Assembly: GCA_031279155.1 (NCBI GenBank)
Contig: JAITJB010000335.1
Span: 1 to 6,973 of the forward strand
From: Deltaproteobacteria bacterium
GTDB lineage: Bacteria > Desulfobacterota > Desulfarculia > Adiutricales > Adiutricaceae
Direction: 5' to 3'
Length of the DNA: 6,973 bases
Shown: positions 1-5,634 of the stretch, piece by piece
How the letters are laid out: the number at the start of each line of letters is the position of its first letter
Numbering within the stretch: position 1 is the first letter of the stretch
Notes under the pieces: generated by a model
Told to the model about the DNA's origin: nothing
The model's database searches: none
The model's input: the letters and a program-made list of their open reading frames with translations, nothing else
Position numbers and translations under genes: made by a program

Positions 1-1
1 G

Positions 2-1678
2 GCCGGCCTAACCATCAACGCTGAGTCGCCAACCACGGCTACGGTGGTGGCCGACTACATGAACTTATTGAACGCCTCCATGCTCACCTTAGTAGGCACC
101 TCTTCGAAAACCCTCACCGGCAGCGATTATACGGTCTCAGCCTCGGGCAACTCGTTACTTAAGTTCTTAAGTCTCCTCCAAACGGCCAAAACGACGGTCA
201 AAACCGGGGTTGACCAGTACAAAAATTACGCCTCTTTAGAAGATAGCGATCCTAACTCCAAAAGGGCCCAGATTGCCGACATCGTGGCCAAGGGCGCTGG
301 CTGCCTTGATTCCTTAGGCAATATTGTTTTTAAGTCCGTTTCCGCCGGTATGTCGGTTGCCGCAGCTAAAAAAGATCTCTTATTAAAACCCCACAACAAC
401 CTTGTCAGCCTTACGGCCAGCGCCGCCGCCTCCAACGCCTCCTGGCGCTCCAAGGAGTCCCCAAGCGCATCGCTACCCGTTTTATTGGGACTTTTTGGTA
501 ATTTCTTATCGGCGGCCGCCGACGTCTCTGATGGTGTAGTTGATTCCAAAGATCTTGCTAAGGGCAAAGACGAACAAGGTCAAGGTGGTGCTGATCCCGA
601 TCTGAGCTTCAGCCGAAAAATCCTTTCAGCTAGCCAAGCCATGGGTAGTAAGCTGGCCGATATTATCACTCAGTTCACCTCTTTCTTTTTGACCTTAGCC
701 GCCTTAATCAAGGCTAGCGGCAAACCCAAAGGGATAGTCATAAATAATTCCGACTCCTACGTAAACATCAAAGCCCGCAATTACGCCTCCCTCTCTGGTC
801 ACGGCCCGGTCATAATCGAGTCCACCAAAACCTCTCTAGCCGACCTCCTAAGGCTAGGCACGTTTGACTTAACCCGGCCCCATTCACCCATCAAAGCTGA
901 GAGCTACGCTTCTAATCCCGACTTTGAAGATACCAACGCCGTCTTAACCATGACCGAACTAGCCAGGACCATTGCCGACGAAATCAGTCTCCAATCAACT
1001 AGGGCCGTAATAGCTAAGTCTCAGAATCAAATCCAACTTATCGCTGGCTTAAATCCCCCGGAAACAGCTGCCAAAAATGTCTATGAGAATGCTAGGAGTG
1101 CAGCCAACACCGCCTACAACGCCTGGAACACTTCTGTGCCAAATCTTAAGAGCAATAAGGCTTTAGCCCTCCATAATAGTACCAAATCATTACTCGATAT
1201 CCCTATGCCCCCGGCCTATGATTCGACCCACTCTAAGGGTATTTTAATTATGACCAAAGACAAAAGCATGCCCATTACCCTTCAGACAAGCGTACCGACT
1301 AGTAACATCGAGCTTCTCCGAGGCGTAGCCAATCGCCCTGGCACTGAGGCCGACAACAAACTTTTGATGTCGCAAGCCAAAACCGTCCTTCAAGCCGACA
1401 ACAACGCCTTACTGGCCTTAACTCCCACCTCGTCCAAAGCCGTACTCCAAGCTGATTCCACAACCAACCTAACCTTAGAGCCTAACAGCGCCAAACTGGT
1501 CGCCGGAAATGCTTCTTCTTCACTAATCATGAACGCTAGCGGAACTACGCTATCGGGAAGTACCCAACTCGAACTTAAACTAGGCTCCAACACTTTTACC
1601 ATGACCGATACTAATATAAAGGTAACTGGCCCGTCGCTTAATTTGGAAGGACAATCCATTACTAAATTAGGAAGCTAA
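2..1678 (+). CDS. Probable T6SS spike protein (VgrG/TssI-like), C-terminal part, 5'-truncated
   Basis: The reading frame is open from the first bases, so the true start lies upstream; the GTG at 44 is internal and has no convincing ribosome site. The 558 visible codons alternate two structural styles. Short threonine/serine/asparagine-rich beta segments are seen at about 2-150, 731-870, 1235-1330 and 1376-1675. Alanine/leucine-rich helical segments lie between them, at about 155-720 and 937-1150. The first helical part holds two hydrophobic stretches, at about 470-526 and 653-715. The last 100 residues are 16-19-residue tandem beta repeats ending in LNLEGQSITKLGS, typical of the trimeric stalk of VgrG or gp5-like spikes. 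The conserved N-terminal gp27/gp5 domains are outside the window, so the VgrG name is inferred from the stalk and from the DUF2169, tssE and tssF neighbours. No enzymatic motif is evident. A tandem TAA TAA stop ends the gene. Alternatives are a phage-like tail spike or a VgrG-linked effector. Confidence 0.62.
   Translation, partial: AGLTINAESPTTATVVADYMNLLNASMLTLVGTSSKTLTGSDYTVSASGNSLLKFLSLLQTAKTTVKTGVDQYKNYASLEDSDPNSKRAQIADIVAKGAGCLDSLGNIVFKSVSAGMSVAAAKKDLLLKPHNNLVSLTASAAASNASWRSKESPSASLPVLLGLFGNFLSAAADVSDGVVDSKDLAKGKDEQGQGGADPDLSFSRKILSASQAMGSKLADIITQFTSFFLTLAALIKASGKPKGIVINNSDSYVNIKARNYASLSGHGPVIIESTKTSLADLLRLGTFDLTRPHSPIKAESYASNPDFEDTNAVLTMTELARTIADEISLQSTRAVIAKSQNQIQLIAGLNPPETAAKNVYENARSAANTAYNAWNTSVPNLKSNKALALHNSTKSLLDIPMPPAYDSTHSKGILIMTKDKSMPITLQTSVPTSNIELLRGVANRPGTEADNKLLMSQAKTVLQADNNALLALTPTSSKAVLQADSTTNLTLEPNSAKLVAGNASSSLIMNASGTTLSGSTQLELKLGSNTFTMTDTNIKVTGPSLNLEGQSITKLGS
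1376..1675 (+). repeat. Tandem beta-stalk repeats at the C-terminus of the spike protein
   Basis: Two adjacent 19-codon units are clearly alike: 1376-1432 (AKTVLQADNNALLALTPTS) and 1433-1489 (SKAVLQADSTTNLTLEPNS). They share the K-x-V-L-Q-A-D core at both protein and DNA level. Shorter diverged units follow at 1490-1540, 1541-1588 and 1589-1636, with a terminal half unit at 1637-1675. The alternating hydrophobic/polar pattern and the small-residue turns fit a triple-stranded beta-helix or beta-prism stalk, the part of a VgrG needle on which a PAAR tip sits. The structure is inferred from pattern only. Confidence 0.6.
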
Positions 1679-1754
1679 TAAGCCCAAAGCCTATCAATCT
1701 TACCCTTACAATAAGCTCAAAACCCCCTAAGCCTTTTTGGAGAAACGTATTGAC
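1679..1754 (+). other. Short intergenic gap between spike gene and DUF2169 gene
   Basis: The 76 bases hold a second TAA directly after the spike gene stop, the GGAG ribosome site, and no clear promoter or Rho-independent terminator (no GC-rich stem followed by a T run). The two genes are therefore probably co-transcribed. A weak pairing of CTC-AAAA (1716-1722) with TTTT-G-GAG (1735-1742) could cover the ribosome site. Confidence 0.4.
1739..1742 (+). promoter_or_regulatory. Ribosome binding site that decides the start of the DUF2169 gene
   Basis: GGAG lies 12 bases before the ATG at 1755. The frame also opens with a TTG at 1737, but this overlaps the GGAG itself and has no ribosome site of its own, so the ATG at 1755 is preferred. 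The spacing is a little longer than ideal. Confidence 0.5.
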
Positions 1755-4700
1755 ATGGACATAATTTGCGCCGATCCGCTGACCATAACAACGCTAAATT
1801 TCCGCCACGCTACCCAAGATTACCTGGCCATAACCGCCATGGTAGGTTTTGCCTTAACGGGTAAACCAGCCTTACTCTCTCAAGCCGATAGCCTTAAAGC
1901 GGCTATCGAGGCTCTAACGCCCTTTGGCGTAAGCGGCATAAGTTTAGATAGCGGCCTGGCCAAACCGGTCGGGGAATTTTTAGGGGCCCTAACGGCTTAC
2001 GCCCCGGGGGGCGTACCGACCAATGGCCTTGAGGTAGGTATTGGCGTTGGGCCTCTTTGGCGCCGTTTTTTAGTAACAGGCGAAAAAACCTCCCCTACCG
2101 GCGGGAGCCCCAAGCCTTTCCAAAGCCTGACCTTGGGCTGGCCTGAAACGGCTTATAACGATTTCTCTAACCCCTATGGCGTAAAATCCGGCGTTACTTT
2201 GGGGTCTTGCGGCCTCCCTCTTTTGGCGCCTAGGGTCCTAGCCTTGGGCGCGACAATCCAAGATTCCGTCTCCCTAGATCCGGCCTCCCCGCTGCCAATC
2301 CCACTGAGCCCAAAGAGATCGGCTGTTAGCGGTACTTACGACCGCAAGTGGCTTTTAGATTCTTGGCCGGGATTTCCCGCTGACTTTAATTTTAGCGATC
2401 TTAACATGGCCCAAATAGACCAGCGGCTTACTTCGGGCTATTTTCTAGGTAATGAAACCATTAGGGCCGTTAACCTTCATCCCACCAGGCCTCAAATTGA
2501 AGCCACTTTGCCTAACCGGCGATTGAGGCTCATTTTTTCGCGAAAGACTCATCAAACTCTCTATAGCGAAGTTGAGCCTGTTTTAGATACTATCTGGCTC
2601 TTTCCGGACCGCGAGGCCGGCCTAATCATCTGGCACGCCAATATCTTAGTTACCGATGAAAAAGCGTCCGAGATCCCCTTGATTGTCGCTACCTTAGAGT
2701 TAATGGAGCATTCGCCTTCCAAAGCTACAGCTATCTTAGAAGCCGCCCAAAAGGGTTTTCCCAAAGCCCAAGTCTTAGCTGCAGCCGCAATTTCGGATCA
2801 GGAAGCAAACGCCCAAATCCCATCTAACGAACCAGAGGCTAAGCTACCCGATAGCGCTCTTTTAGAGGTTACTCTTCCAGAGGATACTCTTAACCTTACG
2901 CCCCCCACAAGCGAGCCACAACTAACGCCCCTACCGTTATTTTCGGCAGCCCTTATCGCCTCTGAGGCCAAGAACCTGGCCCAGGAGGCCTTACCTCAAA
3001 TCAATAAATACTTAGCTGACAATAAACTAGCCCCGCTAACCATCGAAGACCTAAGCGAGCATCTAGAAAAAGATAGTCAACTAGTAGAAGATCTCTTAAA
3101 TACCGCCCCACTAGACGAAGAAGGCCCGCCATCAGAGGAGACCCTAAACAAACTCATCGAAAACATGGGACTTTCAAAAGAACAATTTCAAAACTACCAA
3201 AAGGCCGGCGATCTTCCCTTCCCCATTTCTGGCGACTTCAATGATCCCGCCCTCTATGACGCCGCCTTAGAAGAGTATGGCTCAAAATGGGCGGCCTTAA
3301 TGGGAACTAGCCCGCAAATCGGTCAACAACTGGCCCAAAATATCAAGCAAGCGTCTATTCTGACTTCTGACCAAGGCGCTCCTCAAGCCCAAGAGGCCTT
3401 GGCCTCTCTTTTGTTTGGCGATAACCAGAAAACTCTTCCCTCTTTAGCCCTCGAAAGCTTAGCCTCCGATGAATTTAGCCCTGAAGCCATAAGTAAGCTC
3501 TTTGAGCAGACCTTAGCCGCCGCCGGCATTCCCAAGGAAAAATCTACTGAGCTAATGAGCGTCTTACAGGCCTTAGATGACGCCACAGATAATACCGCCG
3601 CTCTACCTTTAAATCAGAAGACGGCGGCCTTAATGGCCCTGGCCCCCAAATTAGACGCGGCCTTAGGCCTAGCGCCAGGCTATAGCGGCCAAAAGTTTTC
3701 CGATGACTTTGATAATCTTAAGCAAACAGTCTACGGCGATGACGAATTAGGTGAGGCTCTAGATAACTTAGCCCAAAATGAGCCTCACCTTCAGGCTTCT
3801 CTCGATGAGCTTCACCGCTTAAGAAAACTTACCCCGCCGTTAGATTGCCTAACCGATATAGCTAAGGCCGCTGGCGTCGCCGATGTAGCTATTCTAGCTA
3901 AGATTTCCATATTAGACCCATTAAACCCCCCGCTCTTTCCCAAGGGTATCAGCCCTGAGCCTTCTAGAGATCCCATTTTTGAATCTCTAAATGAAGAACA
4001 AGCCCAAAACGCCGCGCAAGAACACTCACAAGATAACCCGCCACAAGACGCTCAAATTACAAGCCGCGAGGCTTTGATTAAATTTTTAAGCCAAACCCCG
4101 GCCCCCACTTTTGGAGCCCTTACCTTAGCCGGTCTAGATCTAAGTGGGCTCGATTTTTCTCACCGCGATATGGACATGTGCGATCTTAGATACTGCGATC
4201 TCACGGGCTGCACCCTTAGTCACGCCTCGCTTAAAAAGGCTATTTTAAATAACGCCAAGCTTATTGAGGCTAAAATTGACCAAACCGATTTCTCGCAAGC
4301 CTCCATGGTCGGGCTGGTGGGAAGTAGCCTAAATTTTTCTACGGCTAATTTAGCCGGATCCGATCTCTCAGAGGCAATTATCGAAAAGTCCGATTTAAGG
4401 GCTCTAAAGGCCCCAGGGGCCTTTTTGGCCAAAACTATCTTATTGGCGGAACATTCTAAGGACCAACTCGTTCAACAAGATTTAGCCAAACCAGATTTAA
4501 CCAAAGCCGATTTAAATGGGGCCACTTTTAGCCAAGTAAACTTAAGGGGCGTAAATTTTACCGGGGCCAACCTAAGCCAGGCCAACTTTTACGACTCAGA
4601 TCTGACGGATTGCAACTTCTCTAGCGGCCTATTATTTAAGACTAGTTTTTCAGGATCTTTTTTAGTTAGCGCCCTCTTTCGCCATAGCCAGGCTCAAAAC

Positions 4701-5111
4701 CTCTTTATCCAATCAAATTGCCAGGTAATGGAGGCCGACTTTAGCTTCTGCGATCTAAGCGAAGCCACAGCCATCAAAGCTTCATTTAAGGGGGCCAATT
4801 TTACCGGAGCCATCGCTAAGGCTGCCGATTTTACAGGAGCCGATCTAAGTTTTGCCATACTAACCGGGGCCACGCTCCGCAAGACCGTCCTTTTTAGGGC
4901 TAACTTATCTAAGGCCAATATCATGGGGGCCGACCTTTTTAAGGCTGTCTTAGGCGGGGCTAACCTCTCGGGGGCCGATTTGAGCTCAGCTAACCTTTAC
5001 GCGTCTGATCTCTACCGCATAACGATAGATGACCACACTAACTTTAGTGGGGCCGATGTCGGCGGCACCTGCCTAAACATCGAGAGCGTAGCCATCGTCA
5101 GTACCCGATGA
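1755..5111 (+). CDS. T6SS-associated DUF2169 protein with long helical linker and C-terminal pentapeptide repeats
   Basis: This 1118-residue protein has three parts. Residues 1-320 match the DUF2169 pattern: KP at 70-71, AYAPGG at 81-86, NPYG at 139-142, a segment TYDRKWLLDSWPGFPADFN at 194-212, GNE at 232-234, and LDTIWLFPD at 277-285. Residues about 325-785 are leucine/alanine-rich, acidic and proline-dotted, probably helical with flexible joints, and I recognise no domain there. Residues 786-1102 are pentapeptide repeats. There is no signal peptide or clear membrane segment. DUF2169 proteins are known in some T6SSs as adaptors or chaperones that attach an effector or PAAR-like protein to VgrG, and the gene here directly follows a spike-like gene, which fits. 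Whether the pentapeptide part binds cargo, is itself delivered, or is structural cannot be told. The gene ends in TGA at 5109. The DUF2169 call is confident; the function is inferred. Confidence 0.85.
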   Translation: MDIICADPLTITTLNFRHATQDYLAITAMVGFALTGKPALLSQADSLKAAIEALTPFGVSGISLDSGLAKPVGEFLGALTAYAPGGVPTNGLEVGIGVGPLWRRFLVTGEKTSPTGGSPKPFQSLTLGWPETAYNDFSNPYGVKSGVTLGSCGLPLLAPRVLALGATIQDSVSLDPASPLPIPLSPKRSAVSGTYDRKWLLDSWPGFPADFNFSDLNMAQIDQRLTSGYFLGNETIRAVNLHPTRPQIEATLPNRRLRLIFSRKTHQTLYSEVEPVLDTIWLFPDREAGLIIWHANILVTDEKASEIPLIVATLELMEHSPSKATAILEAAQKGFPKAQVLAAAAISDQEANAQIPSNEPEAKLPDSALLEVTLPEDTLNLTPPTSEPQLTPLPLFSAALIASEAKNLAQEALPQINKYLADNKLAPLTIEDLSEHLEKDSQLVEDLLNTAPLDEEGPPSEETLNKLIENMGLSKEQFQNYQKAGDLPFPISGDFNDPALYDAALEEYGSKWAALMGTSPQIGQQLAQNIKQASILTSDQGAPQAQEALASLLFGDNQKTLPSLALESLASDEFSPEAISKLFEQTLAAAGIPKEKSTELMSVLQALDDATDNTAALPLNQKTAALMALAPKLDAALGLAPGYSGQKFSDDFDNLKQTVYGDDELGEALDNLAQNEPHLQASLDELHRLRKLTPPLDCLTDIAKAAGVADVAILAKISILDPLNPPLFPKGISPEPSRDPIFESLNEEQAQNAAQEHSQDNPPQDAQITSREALIKFLSQTPAPTFGALTLAGLDLSGLDFSHRDMDMCDLRYCDLTGCTLSHASLKKAILNNAKLIEAKIDQTDFSQASMVGLVGSSLNFSTANLAGSDLSEAIIEKSDLRALKAPGAFLAKTILLAEHSKDQLVQQDLAKPDLTKADLNGATFSQVNLRGVNFTGANLSQANFYDSDLTDCNFSSGLLFKTSFSGSFLVSALFRHSQAQNLFIQSNCQVMEADFSFCDLSEATAIKASFKGANFTGAIAKAADFTGADLSFAILTGATLRKTVLFRANLSKANIMGADLFKAVLGGANLSGADLSSANLYASDLYRITIDDHTNFSGADVGGTCLNIESVAIVSTR
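4110..5060 (+). repeat. Pentapeptide-repeat region (A[D/N]Lxx) in the DUF2169 protein
   Basis: About 60 near-consecutive five-residue units with L or F at the centre cover residues 786-1102. Clear runs include ADLNGATF, ANLSQANFYDSDL and ANLSGADLSSANL. Such arrays fold into a right-handed quadrilateral beta-helix. A 13-residue interruption at residues 896-908 (4440-4478, LLAEHSKDQLVQQ) splits the array into a shorter first solenoid and a longer second one; units near 4620-4740 are degenerate. The DNA is also repetitive: GGGGCC recurs for the Gly-Ala step at the ends of many units in the second solenoid. Confidence 0.9.
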
Positions 5112-5137
5112 GCAGTCTAGTGAAACTAAAATCAGCC

Positions 5138-5168
5138 TTGAGCATTTTTACCAAATTCGTGCTATAAT
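5138..5168 (+). promoter_or_regulatory. Likely sigma-70 promoter upstream of tssE (extended -10)
   Basis: A perfect TATAAT at 5163-5168 is preceded by TG at 5160-5161 and one base, the extended -10 arrangement. The best -35 match is TTGAGC at 5138-5143, which leaves a 19-base spacer, longer than the usual 17; an extended -10 tolerates a weak -35. Transcription would begin near 5175, about 30 bases ahead of the TTG start at 5205 and just upstream of the strong ribosome site. It sits in the only real gap between the DUF2169 gene and tssE, so it could drive tssE-tssF and onward independently. Confidence 0.5.
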
Positions 5169-5190
5169 TTGCCAAAAGTTTTGGTTGACA

Positions 5191-5196
5191 GGGAGG
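5191..5196 (+). promoter_or_regulatory. Strong Shine-Dalgarno site that decides the tssE start
   Basis: GGGAGG lies 8 bases before the TTG at 5205, an ideal spacing. The longer frame opening at the TTG at 5169 has no ribosome site, and that TTG would lie upstream of the start point predicted for the promoter at 5138-5168. Confidence 0.65.
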
Positions 5197-5204
5197 ACCA
5201 AAGG

Positions 5205-5615
5205 TTGCGCTTAAGACTCCTTGAGAGGCTGCGAAACGCTCGACAAAATAAGGGATCCCCGGACTACAACAGCGAGGATCTGATAGCCTCCATTGAAAGA
5301 CACTTAGATATAATTCTCAACACCCATCAAGGCAGCGCCGCCGCCGCCCCTGATTTTGGGATGCCAGATTTTGTCAGCTTAGCCAGCCAATCAGACCTCG
5401 ATAGCCTCCGTGAACTTACGCGGGTATTGACTGAAGTCATCCGCAAGTACGAGCCTAGGCTCCAAAACCCGCAGATCTCCTACTTGGCCTCCAAAGAGGA
5501 ATCCGGGGTGCTGGACTTTTCCCTAAGCGGCATTATTGAACTTAATAACGAGAGGCGAAATCTTTTTTTCTCAACTTTCATTAACCCCGACGGTCGGATA
5601 GTCGTCACCAAGTAA
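5205..5615 (+). CDS. tssE: T6SS baseplate subunit TssE (gp25-like)
   Basis: TssE is the T6SS counterpart of phage T4 gp25, a cytoplasmic baseplate wedge protein that works with TssF, TssG and TssK and starts sheath polymerisation. The product is 136 residues, normal for the family. It begins with the typical LLERL-type segment right after the start, has FGMPDF at residues 51-56 (family pattern YGLPD), a helix with DLDSLRELTRVLTEVIRKYE, and the hallmark EPRL at 83-86, which in gp25 relatives contacts the first sheath ring. The C-terminal half is the expected beta-rich gp25 fold. I chose the TTG at 5205 because of its strong ribosome site and because the family usually begins close to the LLERL segment; the same frame extends to a TTG at 5169 (148 residues). 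tssF follows 19 bases after the stop, so the two are surely co-transcribed. Confidence 0.9.
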   Translation: MRLRLLERLRNARQNKGSPDYNSEDLIASIERHLDIILNTHQGSAAAAPDFGMPDFVSLASQSDLDSLRELTRVLTEVIRKYEPRLQNPQISYLASKEESGVLDFSLSGIIELNNERRNLFFSTFINPDGRIVVTK

Positions 5616-5623
5616 ACCGCCTT

Positions 5624-5627
5624 AGGA
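5624..5627 (+). promoter_or_regulatory. Ribosome binding site of tssF
   Basis: AGGA lies 7 bases before the GTG at 5635, in the 19-base gap after the tssE stop codon. It supports the GTG as the start rather than a later codon. Confidence 0.5.
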
Positions 5628-5634
5628 CCGATAG

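Noticed and set aside
44..46. GTG as the start of the first gene
   Set aside because: The frame is open upstream to the window edge with the same stalk-like composition, and there is no ribosome site before the GTG, so the gene is truncated rather than starting here.
226..567. 113-codon minus-strand frame inside the spike gene
   Set aside because: It is antisense to a continuous + strand frame with structured repeats and has no recognisable domain or ribosome site. The shorter minus-strand frames at 1390-1659, 2561-2764, 3383-3586, 4220-4432 and 4694-4924 were rejected for the same reason.
5112..5137. Terminator after the DUF2169 gene
   Set aside because: Only a tiny TAGT-gaa-ACTA palindrome (5119-5129) is present, without a GC-rich stem or following T run.
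5185..5190. Perfect TTGACA -35 hexamer at the tssE start
   Set aside because: No acceptable -10 hexamer is found 16-18 bases downstream (5207-5214), and the site lies between the better promoter and the ribosome site.
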